The notes below the pieces were generated by a model. That model did no database searches. It saw only the letters and a program-made list of their open reading frames with translations, and had not been told where the DNA came from. This document shows, in pieces, positions 15,367 through 24,548 of a DNA stretch of 46,495 nucleotides. Every line of letters begins with the position of its first letter. The first letter of the stretch is position 1. The translations under genes and the position numbers were made by a program. The DNA lies in NCBI GenBank assembly GCA_937967505.1, contig CALCJM010000107.1, positions 1 through 46,495 on the forward strand, given 5' to 3'. This DNA comes from an uncultured Pirellulaceae bacterium (GTDB taxonomy: Bacteria; Planctomycetota; Planctomycetia; Pirellulales; Pirellulaceae).

Positions 15367-17061
15367 ATGGAAATCGGCTCAATCTTATTGGAACAAGGCT
15401 TGATCAACACCGATCAGCTTGCCTCCGCCCAGACGCCCCATCCGCTTTCCGACGATGAACTGTTGGCGCATCTGGTTGCCAATGGGACCGTGGACAAATT
15501 CAAGGCCATGGAAACTTTAGCGCGCGAAGCGGGCGTTGAATTCATTGACCTCAATGAGGCGTCGGTCGATCTGGACCTGTTAAAGGACTTCCCGCAAAAA
15601 ATCATCTATCGCCAGATCTTGTTTCCCATCCGCAAGCAGGGAAACACCGTGTTTGTGGCGACCAGCGAACCGTTGAATTTTTACCCGCTGGACGAGATTG
15701 GCGCGGCGACGGGAATGATGGTGGAACCCGTCCTGGCCGAAAAAGCGGAGATCGCAAAACTGATCAAGACGCATTTGGGGGTTGGTGGCGAAACTATTGA
15801 AGGGCTGATCAAGCAGAAGATTGAGGAAAGCGGCATCGAGCTGTTGGAGGAACTGGAACTTGACGGCAGCGAACTGTCCGAATTGGCCCAGGAGGCCAGC
15901 GTTGTTCGGCTGGTGAACGAAATTCTTCTTGAGGCAATCGAAACGCGCACCAGTGATGTTCATATTGAATCGCAAAAAGACGCGATCGTAATTCGCTATC
16001 GAATCGACGGCATCTTGCACACTCAGCCTGTCCCGCCCGAAATCAATCATTTTCGATCGGCAATCGTCAGCCGGTTGAAGATCATGGCTAAACTGAATAT
16101 CGCCGAAAAACGGCTGCCTCAGGACGGGCGCATCAAGCTGCGTTTTAAAGGGCGCGATGTTGATGTGCGTGTTTCCGTTATCCCCATGATCCATGGCGAA
16201 AGTCTTGTGATGAGGATTCTGGATAAGGGTTCGATGGTCTTTGACCTGGAAAATCTGGGCATGGCCGCAGAGACGCGCCGCCAGTTTAGTGAACTGATCC
16301 GGATGCCACATGGAATCATCCTGGTAACCGGACCGACGGGTTCAGGAAAAACGACCACGTTGTACAGCTCGCTGATCGAGATCAATGAACCCTCCACGAA
16401 AATCATCACAACCGAGGACCCGGTTGAGTATCAGCTGGAGGGAATCAACCAGATTCAAGTTCATCACAAAATTGGCCTGACGTTTGGTCATTCATTGCGC
16501 AGTATCCTGCGGCACGACCCCGATGTGGTACTGGTGGGTGAAATCCGCGATCTGGAAACGGCCGAAAATGCGATTCAGGCGTCACTGACCGGGCACCTCG
16601 TGTTCAGCACGCTGCATACCAACGACGCTGCGGGCGCGTTTACGCGTATGAGCGATATGGGGGTTGAACCATTTTTGGTTGCCAGTACGGTCGAAGCGGT
16701 CATGGCACAGCGACTGGTGCGACGACTGTGCGATTGTAAAAAAGCGGTCAAACTTTCTGAGGCGGATGTGCCGACCGACTTCCCTGCCGACAACCTCGCA
16801 TCGGCGACCATCTACGAACCGGTTGGTTGTCGCGAGTGCCGCAACGTCGGCTATCGCGGCCGCTTGGGTGTGTATGAATTGTTAGTCGTCGATGACACGT
16901 TGCGTCAACTGGCGCATGATCGCGTCAGCACGTGGGAAATTAAGAAAGCCGCGATCAATGGTGGCATGAAAACACTTCGAGACGACGGCTGGGCCAAGGT
17001 TTTGATGGGACATACATCGATCGACGAAATATTGCGTATTACCAAAGGTGACCGGGTCTGA
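15367..17061 (+). CDS. gspE: Type II secretion / type IV pilus assembly ATPase GspE (PilB-like)
   Basis: A 564-aa hexameric ATPase that drives pseudopilus assembly. It has an N-terminal MshEN/GspE-N domain (IGSILLEQGLINTDQL, then AREAGVEFIDLNEASVDLDLLKDFP), an arginine-rich linker domain (TRTSDVHIES, AEKRLPQDGRI), Walker A GPTGSGKTTTLYSSL (about 322-336), an Asp box and Walker B (RHDPDVVLVGEIRD) and the His box (STLHTNDAAGA). The C-terminal zinc site is complete: RLCDCK and CRECRNVGYRGR. The ATG at 15367 starts the family-typical MEIG; no clear ribosome site is seen. It is the first gene of a nine-gene operon and its stop lies 25 bp before gspF. Confidence 0.95.
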   Translation: MEIGSILLEQGLINTDQLASAQTPHPLSDDELLAHLVANGTVDKFKAMETLAREAGVEFIDLNEASVDLDLLKDFPQKIIYRQILFPIRKQGNTVFVATSEPLNFYPLDEIGAATGMMVEPVLAEKAEIAKLIKTHLGVGGETIEGLIKQKIEESGIELLEELELDGSELSELAQEASVVRLVNEILLEAIETRTSDVHIESQKDAIVIRYRIDGILHTQPVPPEINHFRSAIVSRLKIMAKLNIAEKRLPQDGRIKLRFKGRDVDVRVSVIPMIHGESLVMRILDKGSMVFDLENLGMAAETRRQFSELIRMPHGIILVTGPTGSGKTTTLYSSLIEINEPSTKIITTEDPVEYQLEGINQIQVHHKIGLTFGHSLRSILRHDPDVVLVGEIRDLETAENAIQASLTGHLVFSTLHTNDAAGAFTRMSDMGVEPFLVASTVEAVMAQRLVRRLCDCKKAVKLSEADVPTDFPADNLASATIYEPVGCRECRNVGYRGRLGVYELLVVDDTLRQLAHDRVSTWEIKKAAINGGMKTLRDDGWAKVLMGHTSIDEILRITKGDRV

Positions 17062-17086
17062 GCGATCAGGGTCAAAACGAATATCT

Positions 17087-18301
17087 ATGCCAGAATTCAC
17101 TTACATCGCGCGCGGCCTGGACGGAAACAAGGTTTCCGGTACCATCACCGCAAATTCTGAAGTCGAGGTAACCACTGCGCTGTCGAACCAGTCGTTGTTT
17201 CCGATTGAGGTTCAATCTCCCCAGAAGGCCAAGTCGTTCTCATTGGGCGGGTTTGGTGGCGGCATAAGTGATCAGAAGATCGCCCTGTTTTATGAGCAAT
17301 TGGCATCGCTGCTGACCAACGGTGTGCCGCTATTAAAGTCGTTGATGATTCTGTCCCGGCAAACGAGGATCCCCGTTTTAAAAACGGCGCTTGAAGATGT
17401 GATCCGTCGCGTCGAAGATGGTGAAAATCTATCGGAGGCGTTTGCTCGCCATCCAAAAATTTTCAGTGACATGGCCGTCAATATGTCGCGGGCCGGCTCA
17501 GAAGGCGGGTTTCTTGAGGACGCACTTTCGCGTGTCGCCAAATTTACCGAACAGCAATCCGAATTGCGTTCGCGCACCATCGGAGCGATGATCTATCCGG
17601 CGGTTCTGATGGCCATGGGCAGCGTGATCGTGACGGTGCTGATCGTGTATTTCGTCCCTCAATTCGAAACCATGTTTGCCACCTTGCGCGCCAAGGGGAA
17701 TTTGCCGTGGATTACCGAATTTCTGTTGGCGTTCAGCCAATGGATTCAGGTCTGGGGAATCCCGGTTCTGATCTTGGCATTGGTGGCAGGGGTGACCGCG
17801 AAAGTTCAACTGAATACCGATGCCGGCAAACGCTGGCTGGATTATGTAAAAATCAAAATCCCGATGCTGGGTGGAATTTTTCTTTCCCTTGCGGTGGCCA
17901 GATTTTGTCGCGTGCTGGGCACGCTGCTTAAGAACGGTGTTTCGATTCTTAAAGCATTGGAAATCAGTCGCGATGCGGCCGGTAATCGCGTACTCTCGGA
18001 CGCGATTGCCAAAGCATCGGAGAATATTACCGCCGGAGAATCGCTATCGGTTCCACTGAAAAATTCTGGCCACTTCCCCTACAACGTGACCGAGATGATC
18101 AGTGTCGCCGAAGAATCCAACTCGCTAGATTCGGTGTTGGTGAATATTTCCGACGGCCTTGAAAAGCAGACCATCCGGCGACTGGACTTGATGGTAAAAT
18201 TGATCGAACCACTGATGCTGATGGTCATGGCTGGCGTTGTGCTGGTCGTCGTGGTGGCGTTATTGCTGCCAATTATGAAAATGGGCAGCGCACTGGAGTA
18301 A
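17087..18301 (+). CDS. gspF: Type II secretion inner-membrane platform protein GspF
   Basis: A 404-aa polytopic protein that forms the inner-membrane platform for pseudopilus assembly. It begins with the GspF-typical PEFTYIARGLDGNKVSGTI, has two T2SF domains (about 70-195 and 270-395) each starting with an FYEQLASLLTNGVPLL- or FCRVLGTLLKNGVSIL-type segment, and three membrane segments (about 170-190, 218-238 and 375-397). The ATG at 17087 is chosen over an in-frame start at 17048 that overlaps gspE, because the protein then starts at the family norm. A stable hairpin follows the stop. Confidence 0.94.
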   Translation: MPEFTYIARGLDGNKVSGTITANSEVEVTTALSNQSLFPIEVQSPQKAKSFSLGGFGGGISDQKIALFYEQLASLLTNGVPLLKSLMILSRQTRIPVLKTALEDVIRRVEDGENLSEAFARHPKIFSDMAVNMSRAGSEGGFLEDALSRVAKFTEQQSELRSRTIGAMIYPAVLMAMGSVIVTVLIVYFVPQFETMFATLRAKGNLPWITEFLLAFSQWIQVWGIPVLILALVAGVTAKVQLNTDAGKRWLDYVKIKIPMLGGIFLSLAVARFCRVLGTLLKNGVSILKALEISRDAAGNRVLSDAIAKASENITAGESLSVPLKNSGHFPYNVTEMISVAEESNSLDSVLVNISDGLEKQTIRRLDLMVKLIEPLMLMVMAGVVLVVVVALLLPIMKMGSALE

Positions 18302-18328
18302 GGTCACACCGGAACAAAATGTCAGATG

Positions 18329-18350
18329 CCGGACATGTGTGGATGTCCGG
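18329..18350 (+). promoter_or_regulatory. Perfect 8-bp hairpin between gspF and gspG
   Basis: CCGGACAT (18329-18336) / ATGTCCGG (18343-18350) with a GTGTGG loop. No T-run follows, so this is not a standard terminator. It lies in a 150-bp gap before the gene for the major pseudopilin and could be an mRNA processing or stabilising element that raises gspG expression over the rest of the operon. That role is inference. Confidence 0.5.
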
Positions 18351-18451
18351 AGATAATTCAGGCAAAATTCAACCGAATGATGCCAATGAACACAGACCGA
18401 AAACGAAAACGGGTTCTTGGTGATTCGTTAACCATAATTGGAGAAGAAGAG

Positions 18452-18904
18452 ATGCAATTCACAGAAGCCAAATTTACATCAAGCCATCGCAGGTTGAAAA
18501 ATCGACATCGACAAGGGTTCACTCTGCTGGAACTGCTGTTGGTCATGGCGATTCTGGTCATCCTTGCGTCACTGTCCACCGTTGCTGTACTCAGCATGCA
18601 AGCCAACGCTCAAAACAAAGCGGCGTTTACCCAAATCAGCATGCTCAAAACCCAGTGCCGCAGCTTTAAACTATCGACGTTGGCATTTCCAAAGAAACTG
18701 GACGATCTGGTGGCACTGCCCGCAGGCATGTCTCCAACGACTTGGGGTGGCCCGTACCTGCAAGACAAAAACATTCCTAAAGATCCATGGCAGAACCCGT
18801 ACAAGTATTCTGCGAAGGATGCCACCAATGAGGTGTTCATCACATCGGCTGGCAAAGACGGCCAACATGGAACGTCCGACGATGTCCCGGGCACTGAGGG
18901 ATAG
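18452..18904 (+). CDS. gspG: Major pseudopilin GspG
   Basis: A 150-aa prepilin-like protein, the main subunit of the pseudopilus. The prepilin peptidase site is RHRQG-FTLLELLLVMAI, cutting after G22 with Glu at +5, followed by the usual hydrophobic helix. The C-terminal half is GspG-specific: WGGPYLQDKNIPKDPWQNPY and the calcium loop GKDGQHGTSDDV. The ATG at 18452 is chosen for its strong ribosome site (GGAGAAGAAGA directly upstream, 18440-18450); a longer frame back to 18326 would cross the hairpin and is unlikely. Confidence 0.93.
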   Translation: MQFTEAKFTSSHRRLKNRHRQGFTLLELLLVMAILVILASLSTVAVLSMQANAQNKAAFTQISMLKTQCRSFKLSTLAFPKKLDDLVALPAGMSPTTWGGPYLQDKNIPKDPWQNPYKYSAKDATNEVFITSAGKDGQHGTSDDVPGTEG

Positions 18905-19034
18905 TTGCCATTTCACTGCGCTACCCGTCGGTTCACCACCCATCGTCCTGCCATTTCGGTAGCAATCCAGCCGACGGGACGATTCGCGGGAATTTACAGT
19001 CCAACCTTTGCTCGCAACCTTCGTGGATCAATCG

Positions 19035-19625
19035 ATGTTACCTTGTGCCAAAATCTTGACGCCTCGAATCACAACGCGCCGCGCGTTCACGATGATCGAG
19101 CTGATTTTGGTGCTGGGCATTGTGGTCATGATCGCGTCACTGGCGTTGCCAATGGTGACCCGCACGTTGGGACGACAGTCACTTAAGCAGGGAGCCAACC
19201 GTTTTCGGGTGGCGATGGGGCAGGCGCGGGTGGAGGCCATCCGAACAGGTGAAGTTCAAGCGGTCTTTTTTCTGCCCAACGGCAACTGGTTCAACGTCGG
19301 AAAGTTTTCTCAATTAGAGTTACAGTCAGGTATCGCGGCGCGTGAGCAATCGCTGTTGAACAACCGCATTTACACCGGTTTTGAAGAGAATGTGTTGCCC
19401 AAAGGAATTCGATTTGTCGCCGGCACGCTAAGCACAGATTCCCGGTCGCAGTTTACCCTTGGCGATGCCAACATCGATCAGGACTCAATTCAACCCGTTC
19501 TGTTCTACCCCGATGGCACGGCCCAGGATGCCACGATCTATCTGGAAGACGATCGACAAAATCGCGTGGCCGTCATCCTGCGTGGACTTTCCGGGTCCGC
19601 CCGCACCGTAAGAGTCGAACGATAG
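19035..19625 (+). CDS. gspH: Minor pseudopilin GspH-like
   Basis: A 196-aa pseudopilin. The N-terminus reads TTRRA-FTMIELILVLGIVVMIASLALP, with Ala instead of the usual Gly before the cleavage site and Glu at +5. The following 160 residues have the GspH-type beta-rich domain outline (QGANRFRVAMGQARVEAIRT, VFFLPNGNWF). ATG 19008 is an in-frame alternative start. Role: minor pilin in the pseudopilus tip or initiation complex. GspH is preferred to other minor pilins on gene order and on the RVAMGQARVEA segment; moderate certainty. Confidence 0.82.
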   Translation: MLPCAKILTPRITTRRAFTMIELILVLGIVVMIASLALPMVTRTLGRQSLKQGANRFRVAMGQARVEAIRTGEVQAVFFLPNGNWFNVGKFSQLELQSGIAAREQSLLNNRIYTGFEENVLPKGIRFVAGTLSTDSRSQFTLGDANIDQDSIQPVLFYPDGTAQDATIYLEDDRQNRVAVILRGLSGSARTVRVER

Positions 19626-19631
19626 AGCAAA

Positions 19632-20150
19632 ATGAACTCATCTAATTTTAAACCAGCAGTCTCACGCCTCCCCGGCGTTACCGGGGTCGTCAGACTGCGA
19701 AGCGATTCGTTTTCTAACGCTTCACGGTCGGGAATTTCACCATCGGGCAGTCGTCATTCCGTTAAGTGCAAATCCCGCCGCCAAGGCTTAAGCTTGCTGG
19801 AGGTGATTTTGGCGATCGCAATTCTGGGCACATCAATGGCGGTTATCGGCCAGGTCTTTTTCAGCGGTTACCGCAGTGCGGTGCTGGCCCGTGACCTGAG
19901 TGATGCGACGCTGCTATGCGATTCGGTGATGGCAGAATTAGCTGCCGGATCAATCGAGTTTGAATCAACCTCCGGTGCCACCATTCCAAACGTTCCCGGT
20001 TGGGAGTACTCGGTGGAGACGGTCCAGTCCGACGTGCCGGGACTATTGTTAACCACCGTGGCGATCAGCCGTCAAAGCTCGAACACGATCGCGATGTCCA
20101 TCGTGCGAATGCTGCCCGATCCAGATTACTCGGCCGAGGAGCAGCAATGA
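19632..20150 (+). CDS. gspI: Minor pseudopilin GspI-like
   Basis: A 172-aa pseudopilin with a long basic leader (about 50 residues) and the cleavage motif SRRQG-LSLLEVILAIAILGTSMAV with Glu at +5. The short C-terminal domain ends ISRQSSNTIAMSIVRML. The long leader suggests that the true start may lie inside it, but no better ATG is visible. The stop overlaps the next start as ATGA (20147-20150), so translation of GspI and GspJ is coupled. Confidence 0.8.
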   Translation: MNSSNFKPAVSRLPGVTGVVRLRSDSFSNASRSGISPSGSRHSVKCKSRRQGLSLLEVILAIAILGTSMAVIGQVFFSGYRSAVLARDLSDATLLCDSVMAELAAGSIEFESTSGATIPNVPGWEYSVETVQSDVPGLLLTTVAISRQSSNTIAMSIVRMLPDPDYSAEEQQ

Positions 20151-21112
20151 GCACCAGTCAACCAGAGAGATTGCGCCCCCGAACCGGTTCCAGTTTGCTG
20201 GAATTGTTGCTGGCGCTTGGTTTGACCGTCGTCGTTGTCAGTCTAATCGCGACCGCAATTCAGATCAACGGTGTGACGCTGACGCGCGTGCAGGCCAGCA
20301 TTGAACGGAAGCAGACCGCGCGCGGGATTCTGGGGATGATTCAGAATGATCTGCGTGCCGGAATTCAATACAAAGCCAACGAGTATGCACCGTTGCAAGA
20401 GTTGTTTCAGTCAATTCGATTGGCCAATGGACAATCGGCGTTGGCTGACGCACTGACCGAAGGAGACGGCGAAGTCATCGCCGAAAACGACAGCACTGCG
20501 GCAGACACCGATTTTGAGGATGAAGAACCCCAAGAGCCGGACACTGATGGCGAACCGGTATTTGTTGGAGAAAGAAATTTCGTCAGTATTGATATCAGTC
20601 GGCTGCCGCGCATTGACCAGTACCACCCTTCCATTCGCACTTCAGAGGAAAGCCGTTCCACGTTGGCCGATGTCAAAACGGTGGCTTACTTTGTCTCCCA
20701 GGGTAACGGACAATCCAGAACAGCGCTAGCCGGTATCAACCAAGCTTCTGGAGGGCAACCGGCGGTTACCGGCGGCCTGTTTCGTCGACAAATTGATCGG
20801 TCGGTTGCCTCTTTCGAAGGGCTTGAAGTCAGTTCGGAACCGGACGAGTATTCGGAACTGGTCGCCACAGAGGTGGTTGAACTCACGTTTCGGTATTTTG
20901 ATGGATCAAATTGGGCAACCAGTTGGGACTCCGAAGAGCGGGGCGGTTTTCCGTTGGCAGTCGAAGTATATGTGTTGATCGATCCGGCGCGTGCCAGTCC
21001 GGGCGGTAGTGCTCAATCGGGGGCAACCGATCGGGAGGCGCTTGAGACCTACCGCGCGGTGGTGCATATTCCCGCCGCCGAAATCATCGAGGAGGAGTCT
21101 GATGATGAGTAA
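20147..21112 (+). CDS. gspJ: Minor pseudopilin GspJ-like
   Basis: A 321-aa pseudopilin. The prepilin motif is RPRTG-SSLLELLLALGLTVVVVS, with Ser instead of Phe at +1 and Glu at +5. GspJ features follow: SIERKQTARGILGMIQNDLRAGIQ, and near the end VELTFRYFDGSNW and GFPLAVEVYVLIDPA. An acidic insert (about 100-130, EGDGEVIAENDSTAADTDFEDEEPQEPD) is unusual. The ATG at 20147 overlaps the gspI stop by 4 bp; the last codons overlap gspK. Confidence 0.85.
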   Translation: MSTSQPERLRPRTGSSLLELLLALGLTVVVVSLIATAIQINGVTLTRVQASIERKQTARGILGMIQNDLRAGIQYKANEYAPLQELFQSIRLANGQSALADALTEGDGEVIAENDSTAADTDFEDEEPQEPDTDGEPVFVGERNFVSIDISRLPRIDQYHPSIRTSEESRSTLADVKTVAYFVSQGNGQSRTALAGINQASGGQPAVTGGLFRRQIDRSVASFEGLEVSSEPDEYSELVATEVVELTFRYFDGSNWATSWDSEERGGFPLAVEVYVLIDPARASPGGSAQSGATDREALETYRAVVHIPAAEIIEEESDDE

Positions 21113-22808
21113 AGACAGTTTGGAACGCCACCGCAGGAAGGACATCCACGTTCATTCAAACGTCTTTTCACTGCCCCGTTTCCTGAATGGGCAGCGGTGC
21201 ACAAAACTTTGCGGACAAAGATTTCCGAAATTTCCTCGCAATGGGCAAACGCTCATCATCCCCGGGCCACGCCAAAGTGGTGTAGTGCTGTTGATTGTAT
21301 TGGTGACTGTTGTGGTGATGACCCTTGCTGCGCTGACGTTTATGTCATTGATGCAAGTCGAAGAGCGCGCCGCGCGTGTGTTGGCGCGTCGCGTGCAGTC
21401 AAAATATCTGGCCGATTCCGGCGTTGATTACACCCGCCTGTTCCTTTCTGCTCCACGGCAGGATGTCCAGGCTAGGGGCGGCATTTGGGATAACCCAAAC
21501 CAGTTTCAAGCCATCCCCGCTGCGATCGATTTGAATAATCTTGAATTGACGGGGCGATTTACGGTCATTGCACCGGCGCTCAACGATGACGGGATCCCGG
21601 AAGGGTACCGCTTCGGGCTGGTTGACGAATCCACCAAAATCAACATCAACGCGCTGCCTTGGTTCGACAGCTGGACCCCTGGAAGCGCCCGTCTGATTCT
21701 GCTGTCGCTGCCCAACATGACGGAGGACATTGCCGACGCGATTCTGGACTGGGTTGACGAAGATGAAGAAGAACGGGAATTTGGCACCGAGAGTTCGTAC
21801 TACCGGGGACTGTCACCGGCTTACGCGCCCAAGAACGGACCGCTAGACAGTATTGATGAATTGCTGCTGGTGAGGGGGGTTACGCCGGAACTGTTATTCT
21901 CATTGGACACCAACCGGAATGGCGTGCTGGATAACGCCGAAACCATTGGCACCAACGCCTCGGCATTGGACGCGGACCAGTATTTGGGATGGGCAAACTA
22001 CATCACGCTGTTCAGTAAAGAGTCCAATCGTAACGACGAAGGACTGAAACGCGTCAATATTAATGGCGAGGACCTAGACCAATTGAACGATGATCTGAAG
22101 AGTGCGTTCAATGATCGGTGGACTAATTTTATTATGCAGTATCGCATTCATGGTCCGTCCTCCGCCCCGACCGAACAAGACCAGGAAGACGGATTGGTTC
22201 AGGACGCCAGTCAATTTCCACCGGATCTCACGACGGCGGCCGAAGAGGACTTCCGGTTTGCCAGTGTGGTTGATCTGGTCGATCAGTGGGTCAGCTTCGA
22301 AGACGGCGATGGACAGACGGTGTTTCTGCGATCTCCGATCACACTGGAGACAATTGGATTGACACTGCTGACCGGAATGAAACAATTGACGGTCTACGAA
22401 GGTGCATCAATTCCCGGTCGTATCAACATCATGCAGGCACCGCGGCGCGTGCTGGAAGGTATCCCCGGGATGGACAGTGAATTGATTGATCAGATCCTTC
22501 AGGTGCGCGAGTTTGAGCTGGACGACCCTGATTTTTTGGACCTCAATCGTAACTACGAGACCTGGCTGCTGACGGAATTTTTGGTGACAGTCGACAGGAT
22601 GAAAAGGCTGATGCCGTATATTTGTGTCGGTGGTGACGTTTACCGGGCCGAGGTCATCGGCTATTTTGGGGACGGTGTCGGTACCTCCCGTGCTGAAGCC
22701 GTTATGGATACAACTACCGAGATACCGCGCATTCTATTTTGGCGGGATAAAACCCGGCTGGAAGGTTCGTTTTCTATTGAAATTCTTGGGGGCGCGCTCT
22801 CAAACTAA
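21102..22808 (+). CDS. gspK: Minor pseudopilin GspK with an EF-hand-like loop
   Basis: A 568-aa GspK, longer than typical (about 320 aa). The prepilin site is RQSG-VVLLIVLVTVVVMTLAALT; GspK-type pilins lack Glu at +5 and so does this one. GspK hallmarks follow: KYLADSGVDYTRLFL, YRFGLVDESTKININAL, ADAILDWVDEDEEER, GPLDSIDELLLVRGVT, and GRINIMQAPRRVLEGIPGM. Residues 269-280 read DTNRNGVLDNAE, a perfect EF-hand calcium loop not usual for GspK. ATG 21102 or 21105; GGAGGAG (21091-21097) fits both. It overlaps the gspJ end by 11 bp. The 170-bp gap before the next gene holds nothing I can name. Confidence 0.9.
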   Translation: MMSKDSLERHRRKDIHVHSNVFSLPRFLNGQRCTKLCGQRFPKFPRNGQTLIIPGPRQSGVVLLIVLVTVVVMTLAALTFMSLMQVEERAARVLARRVQSKYLADSGVDYTRLFLSAPRQDVQARGGIWDNPNQFQAIPAAIDLNNLELTGRFTVIAPALNDDGIPEGYRFGLVDESTKININALPWFDSWTPGSARLILLSLPNMTEDIADAILDWVDEDEEEREFGTESSYYRGLSPAYAPKNGPLDSIDELLLVRGVTPELLFSLDTNRNGVLDNAETIGTNASALDADQYLGWANYITLFSKESNRNDEGLKRVNINGEDLDQLNDDLKSAFNDRWTNFIMQYRIHGPSSAPTEQDQEDGLVQDASQFPPDLTTAAEEDFRFASVVDLVDQWVSFEDGDGQTVFLRSPITLETIGLTLLTGMKQLTVYEGASIPGRINIMQAPRRVLEGIPGMDSELIDQILQVREFELDDPDFLDLNRNYETWLLTEFLVTVDRMKRLMPYICVGGDVYRAEVIGYFGDGVGTSRAEAVMDTTTEIPRILFWRDKTRLEGSFSIEILGGALSN

Positions 22809-22978
22809 TCTATCTTTCCCGGTAACACTTTTGCATCAACGCAATTACACTTGCCGATACGTAGACGACCTCACGTTGAATATTCCATCTTCCGGCAAAG
22901 ACAGCTACAGAAAAATTTTCTGCCTGATATTAAGACCAACTTTCGAACTCACCCTTTTACACTTTCAGATTTTCCTCC

Positions 22979-24517
22979 ATGGCATTGATTGCAATCGAAT
23001 TCGATAACCAGAATCTCCTGGTGACCGCTGCGCGATCCCATGTTGGCCAGCTTCGTATCAGTCACGCACTGCAACTGTCGATGGAAGGGAAGACAGACGA
23101 AGAGATTGGCCAGGCGCTGAAAGAACAACTTCAGTCCATCAATGCCAATAAGTGTGAGGGCATCGCGATTGTCAGTCGGTCGGCAGCCGAGATCCGCGAA
23201 CTGTCGGTCCCGCCGGCTCCCGAGAGCGAACTGCCGGACATGATTCGCTTTCAGGCACGGAACGAATTCGCTTCGCTGGGCGATGACTGGGCGCTGGACT
23301 TTGTTCCGCTTTCGGTGACTCCCAACGCACCGACTCAGGTACTGGCAGCGGCACTGACGCCACAGTTGGACACCACGATTAAAACGATCTGCCGCGTTGC
23401 CAATGTGAAACTGAAGCGCATTCTGCTGCGACCATTTGCTGCGGTAGATTTGCTGAAGGTCAACTTTGTCGAAGGCCAGCTGAGACTGTTGGTGGATCAA
23501 AATACCGACACAACTGATCTGTCGCTGATGGATGGACAGAAACTGATCAGTACCCGCACCGTGCGACTGCCAGCAGACCTGACTGCCGACCAGCATTCTA
23601 AGCAACTGATTGCGGAAGTTCGCCGTACTCTGGCTGCCGCCCGGACAGCTACCGGTGGCAGAAAGGTCGAACATGTCGTTATCTCGGGGGAACAGAAGAA
23701 CAATCGGTTGCTGAGCGGTGATTTAGCCGGGCCCTTGGGGATGAAAGTCGAATTTGTCGATCCGTTTTCGCAGGTTGCTGTCGAACGGAGTGCGTCAACC
23801 GGGACGCTCGAACTGCCAGGACGCTATATGTCATCGCTGGGTGGATTGCGGATGGAATTGGCCGGTGAGCGGCCGGATCTGGATTTCCTCAATCCGCGCC
23901 GCCCCGTCGTCAAAAAAACCGACTATCGAAAGTACCAATACTACACTGCGTTGGCAGCCATGATCGCATTTGTGACGATGGTGTTTGGCTGGAGAACGCT
24001 TGGGTCGCAGCAGCAGGAAATTGAAGACCTGCGGGTCCTGTTGGTTGACAAAATGCAACTGAACGAAGGCAATGGCAACTCGCCGTCGGTTGACCAACGG
24101 TTGGCCGAGATCGGTAAAATCGATGCCTGGAAAATGGACGGAGTGAATTGGTTGGTTGAATTGTCTGAATTCAGTAATCGGTATCTGCTGCCTGATGATG
24201 TGGTGGCCGATTCGTTTACCGCATCCTTTCGCCCCGGAGTGGCCGGCACCATTAACCTCAGCGGACGCATTGTCGATGACCTGTCAAAAACCGACCAACT
24301 GATCAAATCGCTCCGCCAGCGTCCTTACGGCGTTGAACCGACAGATACGGGGGTTGATACCAGTGATCGCGACAGCAAGCTGACATCAACGTTTGAGTAT
24401 TTAATCAGATTGATCGACGCACCAGCGGGAGAAACGGAATCCGATCCAATGATGGAACTGGATCGCGCGGCACTGACGTTTCTTCAAAAGCAGAGAGGAG
24501 AATCGGCAGCAGAGTAA
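22979..24517 (+). CDS. GspL / PilM-PilN fusion-type assembly protein
   Basis: A 512-aa protein that links the assembly ATPase to the periplasmic side. Residues 1-300 form a PilM/GspL actin-like cytoplasmic domain (MALIAIEFDNQNLLVTAARS, ISGEQKNNRLLSGDLAGPLG). LDFLNPRRPVVKK (301-313) is the typical GspL/PilN start, one membrane helix is at 321-338 (YYTALAAMIAFVTMVFGW), then a periplasmic coiled coil and a ferredoxin-like PilN domain (about 375-490). GspL is the closest single name; PilM plus PilN fused is an equivalent description. ATG 22979; the next gene is 31 bp on. Confidence 0.85.
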   Translation: MALIAIEFDNQNLLVTAARSHVGQLRISHALQLSMEGKTDEEIGQALKEQLQSINANKCEGIAIVSRSAAEIRELSVPPAPESELPDMIRFQARNEFASLGDDWALDFVPLSVTPNAPTQVLAAALTPQLDTTIKTICRVANVKLKRILLRPFAAVDLLKVNFVEGQLRLLVDQNTDTTDLSLMDGQKLISTRTVRLPADLTADQHSKQLIAEVRRTLAAARTATGGRKVEHVVISGEQKNNRLLSGDLAGPLGMKVEFVDPFSQVAVERSASTGTLELPGRYMSSLGGLRMELAGERPDLDFLNPRRPVVKKTDYRKYQYYTALAAMIAFVTMVFGWRTLGSQQQEIEDLRVLLVDKMQLNEGNGNSPSVDQRLAEIGKIDAWKMDGVNWLVELSEFSNRYLLPDDVVADSFTASFRPGVAGTINLSGRIVDDLSKTDQLIKSLRQRPYGVEPTDTGVDTSDRDSKLTSTFEYLIRLIDAPAGETESDPMMELDRAALTFLQKQRGESAAE

Positions 24518-24548
24518 CCATTCTGCATCAGCGCCCGGTTAACTGACC

